From: Lingula anatina
Taxonomy: Eukaryota > Brachiopoda > Lingulata > Lingulida > Lingulidae
Reading direction: 5' to 3'
Length of the DNA stretch: 24,437 nt
Assembly (NCBI RefSeq): GCF_001039355.2
Contig: NW_019776078.1
Span: 35,566 to 60,002, forward strand
Positions 14,201 to 21,782 of the stretch are shown here, piece by piece. The position numbers and the translations under genes were made by a program. Numbering within the stretch: the stretch's first letter is position 1; the number at the start of each line of letters is the position of its first letter. The notes below the pieces were generated by a model, which ran no database searches, was not told the DNA's origin, and saw nothing but the letters and a program-made list of their open reading frames with translations.

Positions 14201-17200
14201 CGTGACAGACTTCATAGCACCAGCCATTTGCAACTGATTTTTAAGTCCTTTCACACCTCGCTGGTGATAATGGAGATCTGATGGAATTTATTTTGTCGGT
14301 GTCAAGACAGGGCATCAGATGAAGAAAATGTGGCAACGTGAGAGATGTACAAAACTGAGCTACTGGCGGCACTATATTTGTGAAAAATATACAATATTTT
14401 TCTGATCTCATAAAACTCCCCGCATTAACATTAACATCTACATTGTATTTACTTGCTGCTTTCTGGATTGAGACATTTTTAAAGGACATTACAGGTGCTC
14501 TCATACTTTAATTTTATTCAAGTCAATTCATCACTAAAGACGAGAAAAAATTAAAACGTGTTTTCTCTTATGTTGTGAACTCTCTATCAGACCAATAGAC
14601 TGGGTTTTCTAGTAGTTCAAAAGAACCACCCTTACATAGAAAAAGGTCTGCTGTGTTATTTAAGTTGGGACAACTAAGCAGGTGAAAAGGTCCACTTCTT
14701 AAAAAAAATGCAACCTCACTGAAATTGCTGGTAACAAGCCTGCATATCCTATATCACAAACCAGGGCTTTTCTAAGGACTGGGGGTACAGGCCGTCCAAA
14801 ATTACCACCTATAATTTCCTACAAAATTTCAGGGAGTTCAAGCATGCCGAAAGCCATCATATTTTCAAAAAATCCATAAGCCGTCCAGCCATCTTTGAAT
14901 ATATATATGATATATATATATATATATAGGCTGCCCAGTGATGCTGGCAGCTGTCCAAATGACGGCTGGGCAGTTCACTGGGAAAACCCTAGTCATGATG
15001 AGCTCAATTTTGAGGAGGGAACAGACTGACAAAAGCCACATGTGTGAGATATGGAAGGCTGAAGCAAGCTCTGGGGTACTGTAATTATCATATCCTATTG
15101 CAGGTCTCAGGAGACAGTATAAAACATGAGGGAATGTTAGTCAAATGACACATATATCATGTACAAACTGTACTTTGAATAGTCTGTTTCATAATGTATG
15201 TGTTGAAGAAAACTGCAGATGATTTAACAACTAGACTGTGAGAAACTTTTAAACTGCACTGAATTGACCTTATTAAAAATCAAACATCATAGCAGTAAAT
15301 AAAATTTAATAATAATAATAATAATAATAATATGAAACTGTAACAAAAGAAAGATTTAAAAATACTTGAGGATAAATAACAGACCAAAGGTAAATTATAA
15401 AACCCATTCCCCCAACAATTAAGAATGAGCATTACAAAATGAAGTAGTACTACATTATTATAAGGTGTAATGCCTTCTCAAGGTGTAGAACGCTTTCTAC
15501 ACGCAAAGCAGCATTAAGTGGCTCTTGTGTACTGCTTGATGGATTGAGACATGTTTTACAGGTGATTACAAAATACCTGTGGTAAATGTGGAAAAAACTA
15601 ATGGCACTTCTATTTGTTCCCTTAGATACTGTACTGAGAGGGAGAGAGAGGGAGAGAGAGAGAGAGAGATAGAGAGAGCGAGCGAGTGAGAGAGCTGAGG
15701 AGGCTTATTGCACTTCAAAATCTGTGTCATCCTATTCTGATTATATCCCATTACTATATAGCAATTGTCACTGTATGCCCCCTAAAACAATTTTATACAA
15801 GGATGCTCACATTACTGCTTAATAGGTCCTTATATGATTCCAAAAAAAAAAAAAAAAAAAAAAAAAGACAATTGAAGAGAATAGAGAGTTTTGTGTTTAA
15901 GCAAATGAAAATCGGGCCTTACCTGTACAAATTCTCAGCTCCTGCCCTCATCCGCAGCTCCTTGTTGATTTGGTCATTCAGTTTGGACCTCCGCGATTGG
16001 AGCTTTCCGCGGGCCGTCTGGAGCAGAGGGTCTGAACCCTGAAATTTAGTAAGACGTTTGCTGATTAATTTTTTTGTTGCAACAGCCATCGTTCAGTTCA
16101 GCAGTCTATGCTTGTCCTGTAGTATGAAGATGGCACACGAAGCAGTCACAGAAAACAGAGGTTTCTAGAACAATGCCTCGTTTTGTTCAATACAGTAGCT
16201 GGATGAAAATGTGGTTTTTAACCCAAGATAGGCCAATGTCACTGAATCTCGATCATGAACTGGGAAGTGGGAAAAAAAATATAGTCTTAATGTATGCAGT
16301 GAGGCAATGTCAGTAAAGCAACCTTGTAATTCTGGGTTCTGTCTAGAAATAATACAGTTACTTTGCAGGCACAAAGAGTATAATTAATTCCAAATTGTTT
16401 CTGATATGTCAACCGTCAAATATCATCAACATTTCACGGTTCAATGGAGAAAGCAAGCCAATGCGTCCATGTTGGCCTTGACGATTTTGTGCTGCCTTGC
16501 CAAAGAATATGTGCTATTCTATTTCTGTGCTTCCTGACAAGAGAACAGTTACAGTTATTCTAACATGCGCCTGCCAGGCAGCTCTGCTTTCACCGTTTCT
16601 CTGTTCAATGATCCTCCAGTTCCCGATTTCTGCATCAGACAATGCACAGGGCAAATGTTCTCATTTCTAATAACCGGAGCCAAGTTTCCTGAATGCCAAA
16701 ACCCTCAGTAATGTTACACAATTTATCGATCCATTGCATTCAATTTTTTTTCCAAATCCTACATTGAAATCCCAAAAGATCACTGTCATGCCAAAAAAGA
16801 GGCTCTTGGACCAATCCTTTATATTCGCTGTCTTCACAAAAGAAAATAAAAGATTCACTGTAAAGGAGTCCTCAGCTGATTGAAAGTGTTAAAAGAAAAT
16901 CGTCACTTAGTCCATAATCATGGACATGCACCATAAAAAACCTTAAATAAACTTCCCCTTGTCTCAGCTTTGTGTGAAGACCTCCTAGAAACTAAGACAT
17001 CCAGTTAAATTCCACATCAGCAGCAGTAGCTATAGAGTGAAACACACAGGGTGCAAAGTGAAAGTCCACACCCGAGGTTGATGGGAAATCTTTACAATAT
17101 CTTAAGACGTAAGCTAATATCATGTCATCGTGGCAGAATGTGTCACAGGCGATGTCACCCAGAACAGGTCTGTAATTCACCGAGATGCCTGAGGAGGGTA

Positions 17201-20200
17201 CAAAAGGGGGAGCACACCTCCTTCAACAGAGGTGGGAAAAGTCAAAAGTCTCATAATTTATTGGAAATTCGGTCAAGAAAAGGTGTAGTGTTATTATCAG
17301 TCATGAGATGCTATTTGATGATAACAAGCCAATTTAGCATGGATATAAGAGTAAAATATGATCTTACATATGAAGACTATACAGAGGAACACATGACCCC
17401 TCACCATTAAGCTAACTATGCCAAGTTACACTATTTTAGCATGACTAATAGACCTTCCCTGAGGACAAAAAAGAGGGGATGACACAGTGTAGTTGTCCAA
17501 ATTTGCACAGTGGTGCTGATGATGATGACGAAGGGGCTGTTTGCGTGATTTTGCACCTGAAACATCCCCTCTTCCGAAATTCCTCTAACGCCTTTGAAAA
17601 CAACAACTATCTTTAATCAAAAGGGATAGCTTGCCCATCTCAAAAAATCTTTTAATTTACAAAAATAAAAAAAAAGTGCTGCATTTTAATTTTTTGGAGA
17701 AAGAATTTTGTTATTAGTATAACAAACTTTAAGTAAATCTTCAAAAATTATTAGATGACCCCATTTCATCTATCCATTAATCAAAATACCAATGGCCTGC
17801 CCCTGGCGGTATATATGTGGTACAGGCAAGTCATAAAGGTGTGGCTATCCCCACAGCTAGGATGACACAAAAGAAACCACTACATACCCCAAATATGCCC
17901 ACTGACTATGACTCAAGTCAAGCCCAGACATATATCAAAAATGAGAAAATGACTATGGATAATCACCAAAAAATTGTTTATGGATGGAATCGTTTTTTCC
18001 CCCTTCAAAAACCTACATCGATCCCTTGCTACTAGATGGGACATGAATAATATGAATCCTTTAACACCCCCACCCCACACTTAGCAAATGGTAGTGTCTA
18101 CACCTCAGTAAAATTCGATTATATATTAAATCATGCCTACAAGACTATGTTACAAGATTCTATAAAAAGAACACAGGACTTAACAACCAAGGAATCTGAG
18201 CACTGGATACACAAAGATTACATTTCCATATAGCAAGGACATTCCAATAGTGTCTCGTGATCTGATGAAAAACTTGATCCTGCCTGCCTTTTATCAAAGA
18301 AAAAATAAATCAACAATGGTGGGCATAAAATTGATTTGAACTGGTAAGCTTCAGGAATGTAAAGTAGTGAAATGTAAATACAGGCATACCAGTCTTAGAC
18401 ACAGACTTAGACTGCATTCCCATAACCTTATCGTACAAGAAAGATCGATCCATCTTGGACTAAGGCACAGTCAGTGTAATCAGCTTAATTGTTTGGCACA
18501 CCCCCTCGCAAAGCAACATGAACAACATCACGGACCAGAAAGTTTTTCCAACTTTACTCAATAGCTTTAAGTTACAAGGGGGAGGATGTCACATTTAAAC
18601 TGCTTAATGTTAATGCAATTTAGCAAGAATCCCCGAGGAGATAGATCGATCCAGCTAGTAAGCTAGGGTAATGGGAACAGTCCCTAACATCCCATTTTAA
18701 ATGCAGGCATACAGCAGTAAAAGTAATCCCAATTATTCTGTTTGCAAGAATGTGAAAACATTTACCAAGCACTCTATTATGAGCACACTCCAGTGCATTA
18801 TAAGCAAATATTTAAAACTTGATTCTGTTACATTCGACATCAAGTAAGGGGAAGGGGTGTATGTGAAAAAAAAAAAAAAAAAAACACCATTTTGTTCCAA
18901 AAAAGCCACACTCTGAATCAAAATTTGATATAGGTTTTTGCTATTTCAAAAATTGAATCTACAAAGGTGGTAAAGGTCCACTTTTCAGAGAAAAAAAATC
19001 TTCCGAAATAGCTGGCCACAGGTCTTCATAAGACTGGCCTATTCAGAACAAGTGGCACACTTTTTCTAAAAAAAAAAAAAAAAAACATGCCACCAGACAA
19101 GTACAGAGGATTGGATTACATTTCACCTCTGATTGTGTTCTCCCCCCCTCCCTTCCTTAATGTCAAAACATTTATCCCCTATGACTTTTTGTCAGAGAAT
19201 GGTGGCCATTAACTCATTTTCATCAACAAGATGGGGGCAGCACTAAGGGCTGGTTGTGAAATGTTGGTGCATTAAATTAATACCTTAACATATGTTTATC
19301 AGCTGAGGTCATTTAAATTCAGAGTTGAAGCTGGGCTTAAAGTCCAGACTGAAACGTATCTATGACGAAGTCTATGAATATATAAATACAATCCTCAAAG
19401 TTCACTATTAACACATACATCACTTTTATAACATCACCTATATGCACATATTATTGCTATGGGATGTAAAGTGAATGCTTCTGAATAACCTTAAACCCCT
19501 AGATGTTTATCAGTCTAAAATACACAGAAAGAAGGGGAAAAAAGAATAACATTATGAACTGACTTTTAATGACCTTCAACCTGACCTTAAATGAACAGAA
19601 TGGGTATTATAGTATAGCATTCAACTTTGCTTAAAAAAAGTTATCAACAAAAACACCACAATCTGTGTCATCCAGACAGCGTCAGGAGCTTGATTATGGG
19701 GTTTAGAGCTGTGCGGTGACATTGTTGACATTTGTGGTTGATGTAGTTGAGAGATAGCTTAGATACACTTGACGGATAATGCAGATTGCATTTTTTATTA
19801 GGTACCAGTGGTCTTCAAGTGCCTGGATAAGTAAACTGGAACTTTCCCTCGTCTAATTTTAGAGTTTTCTTTACAATACTGCAGCATGAAAAATGATAAT
19901 AATAACAAAACTGGCTCTAAAAATAATATTCATTTTAAATTTCATATTCCAACAAAATAAGCAGCTATGAGATGTACTTTGGAGTGAACTAGTTTCCTTT
20001 AGTAATCACATATATACCATTAACATACAATTAGACACCCATCATATCTATAAATCATAGGCCACATTCATAACAGCCAACTAACTAGTCCCCCAAATCA
20101 AACATGGTCAACCCACTTGAATGCTTGTTGTGTAATCCCTGTGGGAAATCTATTCAGTGTCTTTTTAGGCAAGCTTTTTAGTGGGGTTGCCATATTTGAT

Positions 20201-21204
20201 CCGCAGGCTAGTTAGTCTGTTGTTCTGAATGCGGCCATACATTATAATTTATGTAATAATAATAATAAAAATAACTGTATTATTACATGCAGTTTATCTT
20301 ATCCATAATCAAGTAAATAAAACACAGATGAGGCATCAGTTCACCATAACTCAAAAGTTGTATCGTGATCACCATTGTCAACTAGTAGTCAAATGCCCAA
20401 AGGTTAGTGCAAGCTTTAATCAGTTACTAATCCAATACCATATAAACAAAAGAAAATATGGCCATTGGATAACAGATCAGAAATGTCAATAATATATTAA
20501 CAGTCATTACCATCGTGAAGCAAGGTTTAAGTTGTCTGGAAATGATGACAATAAAACACCTTATTTAAATTACATTCAGTATTGCTCGGATGTATTGGTT
20601 AACTATTTTCACCAATTAATTAATTTTTATGAGAATTTGAAAGATGTATAAAGGATGAAATAGGTGAAAATATACCTCGAGTCATGTTAACATGTGCATG
20701 TTCCATTAGTTATTGATTTGGTAGAGAAAATTGCTTGATAGCAAAAAAAAGGCATTTGTACAGAGCAAAAAATAAGGCTAAAAAGAATATAATGATAAAT
20801 TATATGTCAATTGAAATCCATTTGAGCAATACTGAAATCATCATTTTTAAAATTATTGAATAAAATTAAATTTTGTCTTGAATTAAACCAAATTAGTATT
20901 CCAAGCATCAATACTCACCTTTCTCACCTGTCACAAAACAAACAAAATCAAATTCACATTTTTTTAAAAAAAGGTTGCGTCACATGTTATTACACAACTC
21001 ACAGATTACACCAAAATAGAATCGATACCGCCTGGTGATTAATTAGTTTTAATCCCCATATTTACGTCATAAACAGTACCTTTATCTTTTTAGGGCATGA
21101 CTTTCACTGGCTACCATTCAATACCAACAGAAGTTAAACACAAATTAAATATGTTTTGAGTAACACAAAAGTGTAAGTTTATATACACACCCTTAAGAAA
21201 AAAA

Positions 21205-21235
<31 letters not shown>

Positions 21236-21782
21236 GTAAAAGTGAAAAGATGAGAAATAACAAAAATAAATAAATAAATAAATAAAATATGTTCAAAATC
21301 CACATCACAAACATTAGAATTCACCCAGGTATTGTTGGAGGAAGTCGTGTGCGATTGGCACCAGGAGACATACTTAATTTGCAGTGTATACCGGTTGTTA
21401 ACACTACAGAAATGAACTGGTGGACCATAAGTCAAAGTCTCTTGTTCACCACACATGTGAATATACGGTGTTAATTATGAACTACACGTCCCAATCTCGC
21501 CTCAGTCAACTTGCAGGCGCATACTGTTGTACAGGGGGATTAATTTGATTCCAGATATTTTAGTAACCTCTTAGATTGCCCCACTATGCATAGAAAAATA
21601 CGGGGTTTGAAACGAAAAGGGCATGTCGTCCTAAAAACGCGTAATTTTTTTCAATCAGTGTTGATATTGGAAAAGTCAAATTAAGAATAATCGTGGAACT
21701 GAAATGTTTAAGTTCAAACCACATCATCACGACGATGTATAGCATAGCTTACCTTTCTTTTGATGTCTGCTACTCCGTTCAT
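113..21782 (-). CDS. RHPN2-like: Rhophilin orthologue (HR1-BRO1-PDZ Rho-binding scaffold), 15 coding exons, 3' end cut by window edge
   Basis: Joined exons (minus strand): 21782-21753, 16038-15923, 11284-11156, 7633-7561, 6799-6722, 4350-4226, 3736-3628, 3382-3233, 2940-2845, 2581-2425, 2040-1927, 1578-1458, 1092-1016, 623-547, 262-113. Every internal border is GT/AG and the join is one open frame of 534 codons. Domain order matches the rhophilin family: HR1 Rho-binding coiled coil (about residues 15-88), BRO1 domain (about 92-450), then a PDZ domain starting near 497 with the loop GYGFSVRG. Family hallmarks seen include [58 protein letters not shown] and GKAHLREAM. Known family role: cytoplasmic scaffold binding GTP-Rho and linking it to actin and endosomal partners. 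Human RHPN2 is about 686 residues, so roughly 150 C-terminal residues should lie left of the window. RHPN1 and RHPN2 are vertebrate paralogues; an invertebrate copy is probably the single ancestor-type gene. Confidence 0.95.
547..623 (-). CDS. Rhophilin coding exon 14 (BRO1-PDZ linker)
   Basis: Residues 459-484: [20 protein letters not shown] then LFEKL. Aligns with the conserved linker ILPQFSKLTVTDFFQKL of human RHPN2. Enters in phase 1 after TTTAATTGTAG and leaves in phase 0 at GTAAGT. Confidence 0.93.
624..1015 (-). other. Intron 13, no further feature
   Basis: AT-rich intron sequence of 392 bp with a short poly-T run near 842. I see no gene, repeat copy or motif in it. Confidence 0.75.
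1016..1092 (-). CDS. Rhophilin coding exon 13 (acidic linker)
   Basis: Residues 433-459: [20 protein letters not shown] then TVPVVK. It corresponds to the acidic EEDDLL--I segment between BRO1 and PDZ in vertebrate rhophilins. Enters in phase 2 after TATTTCTAG and leaves in phase 1 at GTAAGA. Confidence 0.92.
1093..1457 (-). other. Intron 12, no further feature
   Basis: AT-rich intron sequence of 365 bp. Nothing recognisable in it. Confidence 0.75.
1458..1578 (-). CDS. Rhophilin coding exon 12 (C-terminal BRO1 helices)
   Basis: Residues 393-433, with [20 protein letters not shown] and [38 protein letters not shown] is diagnostic of rhophilin. Enters in phase 1 after TTTTTCAG and leaves in phase 2 at GTTAGG. 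Confidence 0.96.
1579..1926 (-). other. Intron 11 with a short (AATT)n tract
   Basis: The 348-bp intron contains about 19 bp of AATT repeats at 1877-1895. No other structure seen. Confidence 0.75.
1927..2040 (-). CDS. Rhophilin coding exon 11 (variable BRO1 loop)
   Basis: Residues 355-393: [20 protein letters not shown] followed by [15 protein letters not shown]. This Ser/Thr-rich, charged stretch replaces the equally variable loop before GK-HLR-AM in vertebrate rhophilins. Phase 1 on both sides; acceptor CTGATTTCAG, donor GTAAGT. The call rests on the splice sites and frame continuity more than on conservation. Confidence 0.9.
2248..2282. repeat. (AAAT)n microsatellite in intron 10
   Basis: About nine tandem AAAT units. 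The rest of intron 10 (2041-2424) shows nothing recognisable. Reading the tract on the minus strand gives a meaningless LFIYLFIY-type peptide. Confidence 0.95.
2425..2581 (-). CDS. Rhophilin coding exon 10 (BRO1)
   Basis: Residues 303-355. Contains [20 protein letters not shown] and [14 protein letters not shown], matching the family pattern of -IP-SW-S---VK--HY-ALAHY-TA-LL. Enters in phase 0 after TCTCTACAG and leaves in phase 1 at GTGAGG. Confidence 0.96.
2845..2940 (-). CDS. Rhophilin coding exon 9 (BRO1)
   Basis: Residues 271-302, beginning [20 protein letters not shown] and ending [19 protein letters not shown] is an almost universal BRO1 motif. Phase 0 on both sides. Acceptor CTTTCAG; donor GTCTGT, weaker than its neighbours. 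Confidence 0.96.
3233..3382 (-). CDS. Rhophilin coding exon 8 (BRO1)
   Basis: Residues 221-270. Includes [20 protein letters not shown] and [18 protein letters not shown], matching the BRO1 helices with the FQ-AAG--NYL--F pattern followed by PS-DM-P--L. Phase 0 on both sides; acceptor TTCACAG, donor GTAAGG. Confidence 0.96.
3628..3736 (-). CDS. Rhophilin coding exon 7 (BRO1 core)
   Basis: Residues 184-220. Contains [20 protein letters not shown] and [16 protein letters not shown], the most conserved block of BRO1 domains (W/F-YDSL, E+[13 protein letters not shown]). Enters in phase 2 after CTCCCCCAG and leaves in phase 0 at GTAAGT. Confidence 0.97.
3749..3970. repeat. Local direct duplication in intron 6
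   Basis: The stretch 3749-3806 (GAAGAATTGAGAAAGAG ... CTCTAAAATTGTA) recurs at 3907-3964, about 158-160 bp later, with a few mismatches. A third, shorter echo (AGAGAAGAACTGAGAAAGAAG) lies near 4129. The rest of the 489-bp intron 6 (3737-4225) has a poly-T run near 4041. Confidence 0.8.
4226..4350 (-). CDS. Rhophilin coding exon 6 (BRO1)
   Basis: Residues 143-184, beginning [20 protein letters not shown] and containing [20 protein letters not shown]. The FFP and LG-x-F-x-W elements are BRO1/rhophilin hallmarks. Enters in phase 0 after TTTTTTTCTCAG and leaves in phase 2 at GTGAGT. Confidence 0.95.
4351..6721 (-). other. Intron 5 (2.4 kb)
   Basis: Contains the family A MITE at 4815-4969, an 11-bp inverted repeat (ATCTGGTATTA at 5025-5035 and its complement at 5067-5077), and a pyrimidine-rich stretch near 6230-6560 that keeps short frames open by composition. 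I see no conserved exon. Confidence 0.7.
4815..4969. mobile_element. Long-TIR MITE, PIF/Harbinger-like (family A, copy 1)
   Basis: A 155-bp element. The left arm GGGCCCATTCAGTATAGGGG continues to GGCGACCCAC; the right arm is its reverse complement (GGCTCCATTCAGAATAGGGG when inverted). The imperfect terminal inverted repeats are about 50 bp, so most of the element is a fold-back. It is bordered by the direct repeat TTA at 4812-4814 and 4970-4972, matching the 3-bp target duplication of PIF/Harbinger elements. It lies in intron 5 and has no coding capacity. Confidence 0.85.
6722..6799 (-). CDS. Rhophilin coding exon 5 (BRO1)
   Basis: Residues 117-142: [20 protein letters not shown], then LMDMRQ. 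Matches the BRO1 segment of rhophilins containing the conserved EHYSE-G and LMD-RQ motifs. Phase 0 on both sides; acceptor TTTCTTTCCAG, donor GTAATG. Confidence 0.94.
7329..7530. mobile_element. hAT-like MITE (copy 1), intact with 8-bp target duplication
   Basis: A 202-bp element with 15-bp terminal inverted repeats: CAAGGGTTTTCCCAG at the left, and CTGGGCTTTTCCCAG as the complement of the right end. It is flanked on both sides by CTTCCAAA (7321-7328 and 7531-7538). An 8-bp duplication and CAGGG-type ends are the hAT signature. The interior matches, in inverse orientation, the element at 14761-14992. It sits in intron 4 (6800-7560), with the duplication ending about 20 bp from the exon 4 donor. 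The rest of intron 4 has short C and G runs only. Confidence 0.88.
7561..7633 (-). CDS. Rhophilin coding exon 4 (start of BRO1)
   Basis: Residues 92-116, with [19 protein letters not shown], the typical entry to the rhophilin BRO1 domain (human: [17 protein letters not shown]). It enters in phase 2 after a TTTTATTTTCAG acceptor and leaves in phase 0 at GTACTT, a weaker donor. An hAT-like MITE and its target duplication end only about 20 bp past that donor. Confidence 0.94.
8799..9072. repeat. Minisatellite of about 50 bp, roughly 5.5 copies
   Basis: The core TCCA(A/G)GGTACCATGCACA recurs with GGTACC/GGTTTC at 8806, 8855, 8906, 8955, 9010 and 9059, spacing 49, 51, 49, 55 and 49 bp. Each unit ends in a TAAATACAGGTTACT-like stretch. 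Unit lengths are not multiples of three, which argues against a coding repeat. It lies in intron 3. Confidence 0.9.
10079..10292. mobile_element. PIF/Harbinger-like MITE (family B, copy 1)
   Basis: A 214-bp non-coding element with ends CACCCCATTTCCATAG and, inverted, GGCTCTATTCCCATAG. Direct repeat TAA at 10076-10078 and 10293-10295 is the expected 3-bp target duplication. Subterminal TAGATCGA(C/T)CTA palindromes occur at both ends. It is about 90% identical by eye to the inverted copy at 12373-12596. Lies in intron 3, 0.86 kb downstream of exon 3 in the transcript. Confidence 0.88.
11156..11284 (-). CDS. Rhophilin coding exon 3 (second half of HR1)
   Basis: Residues 50-91, including [20 protein letters not shown] and [17 protein letters not shown]. 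This is the second HR1 helix, nearly identical to the vertebrate [17 protein letters not shown] segment. It is 129 nt long (43 codons) with phase 2 on both sides, so skipping it would keep the frame but remove half of the Rho-binding domain. Borders are TTTTACAG and GTAAGT. It is flanked on both sides by inverted copies of the same MITE. Confidence 0.95.
12318..12651. repeat. 55-bp direct duplication flanking a MITE
   Basis: The sequence from TAAGACAGAAAGG to CCAACTCTTT occupies 12318-12372 and again 12597-12651 without mismatch. The left copy ends exactly where the MITE begins and the right copy begins exactly where it ends. The right copy starts with TAA, the preferred target of the element. 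Confidence 0.92.
12373..12596. mobile_element. PIF/Harbinger-like MITE (family B, copy 2), inverted relative to copy 1
   Basis: A 224-bp element with ends GGCTGTATTCCCAGAG and, inverted, GACCCCATTTCCAGAG. Its interior is the reverse complement of the 10079-10292 copy, including the segments GGCGGGACGGACATTTAAG and GCTAAATAGCTGTCAGCCG. It differs from copy 1 in its flanks: no simple TAA repeat, but an exact 55-bp direct duplication abutting both ends. Lies in intron 2. Confidence 0.88.
13723..13742. repeat. Poly-A tract (20 A)
   Basis: An uninterrupted A run in intron 2, followed by a C-rich stretch. No element body recognised upstream. Confidence 0.9.
14761..14992. mobile_element. hAT-like MITE (copy 2), inverted relative to copy 1
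   Basis: A 232-bp element with ends CCAGGGCTTTTC and, inverted, CTAGGGTTTTCCCAG. The interior matches the reverse complement of 7329-7530 (AAAATTACCAC, TCCTACAAAATTTCA, AATCCATAAGCCGTC...CCATCTT). An internal (TA)n expansion at about 14899-14928 makes it longer. No clean 8-bp target duplication remains, so it is probably older. Lies in intron 2. Confidence 0.85.
15306..15332. repeat. (TAA)n microsatellite
   Basis: About nine TAA units in intron 2. Confidence 0.95.
15634..15694. repeat. (GA)n microsatellite
   Basis: An interrupted GA-rich tract of about 60 bp in intron 2. On the minus strand it reads as a Ser/Leu-rich frame with no biological meaning. Confidence 0.9.
15842..15866. repeat. 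Poly-A tract (25 A) close to exon 2
   Basis: A 25-bp A run, 56 bp downstream of the exon 2 donor in transcript orientation, where it reads as U25. It could act as a pyrimidine-rich intronic signal, but that is inference. Confidence 0.9.
15923..16038 (-). CDS. Rhophilin coding exon 2 (start of HR1 domain)
   Basis: Encodes residues 11-49, beginning [17 protein letters not shown] and ending [11 protein letters not shown]. It aligns residue by residue with the start of the rhophilin HR1 domain (human: CNPLAQTGRSKLQ...RMRTGAENLLK, from memory). HR1 is the antiparallel coiled coil that binds Rho. It enters in phase 0 after an AAATTTCAG acceptor and leaves in phase 2 at a GTAAGG donor. Confidence 0.95.
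16039..16089 (-). CDS. Possible alternative first exon of rhophilin (extension of exon 2)
   Basis: Directly upstream of exon 2 the frame stays open for 17 codons to an ATG at 16089 ([17 protein letters not shown], then GSDPLLQ). An in-frame TGA lies two codons further upstream. A transcript starting here would encode rhophilin with a different basic N-terminus. A good AAATTTCAG acceptor inside the stretch supports normal splicing, so this is only a candidate. Chance alone leaves 17 codons open fairly often. Confidence 0.25.
18407..18687. mobile_element. Diverged PIF/Harbinger-like MITE (family B relative, copy 3)
   Basis: Left end TTAGACTGCATTCCCATAACC and right end, inverted, TTAGGGACTGTTCCCATTACC form imperfect inverted repeats. 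Subterminal GATCGATCC and the segment CCCGAGGAGATAGATCGATC echo the CCGCGGGGATAGATCGATC of the other two copies. The middle has diverged. Exact ends and target duplication are unclear. Lies in intron 1. Confidence 0.6.
18866..18884. repeat. Poly-A tract (19 A)
   Basis: A homopolymer run in intron 1. A similar 18-A run lies at 19068-19085. Confidence 0.9.
20060..20237. mobile_element. Long-TIR MITE, PIF/Harbinger-like (family A, copy 2)
   Basis: A 178-bp fold-back element. The left arm GGCCACATTCATAACAGCCA continues to GGTCAACCCAC; the right arm inverted reads GGCCGCATTCAGAACAACAG and on to GGCAACCCCAC. It shares ACTAACTAG and CAAA(C/T)ATGG with the copy at 4815-4969. Bordered by ATA at 20057-20059 and 20238-20240, a 3-bp direct repeat. 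Lies in intron 1. Confidence 0.82.
21213..21287. repeat. Poly-T tract (23 T) followed by (AAAT)n
   Basis: T run at 21213-21235, then an AAAT microsatellite at about 21262-21287, in intron 1. It may be the decayed tail of a retroposed element, but no body is recognisable. Confidence 0.85.
21753..21782 (-). CDS. Rhophilin coding exon 1 (start codon)
   Basis: Ten codons, [10 protein letters not shown], ending at a GTAAGC donor in phase 0. The ATG is chosen because it is the first in-frame Met after an in-frame TGA about 25 codons upstream, and because the splice to exon 2 is in frame. The N-terminus is about 14 residues shorter than human RHPN2, which is normal for this poorly conserved segment. 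The true 5' UTR extends upstream and cannot be delimited. Confidence 0.8.

Larger units (their letters stand above)
11285..15922 (-). other. Intron 2 (4.6 kb)
   Basis: Besides the family B MITE with its 55-bp duplication, the hAT copy and the microsatellites listed separately, I see only AT-rich sequence, and no exon-like frame with splice sites and family similarity. Confidence 0.65.
16039..21752 (-). other. Intron 1 (5.7 kb)
   Basis: The longest intron. It holds the two MITEs and homopolymer tracts listed separately. The open frame at 17051-17410 (plus) and its antisense partner have no recognisable similarity. Long first introns commonly hold regulatory sequence, but I cannot point to a specific site. 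Confidence 0.65.

Noticed and set aside
17051-17410. 119-residue plus-strand frame in intron 1
   Set aside because: No similarity recognised, no splice or promoter context, and average composition. Probably chance in a 5.7-kb intron.
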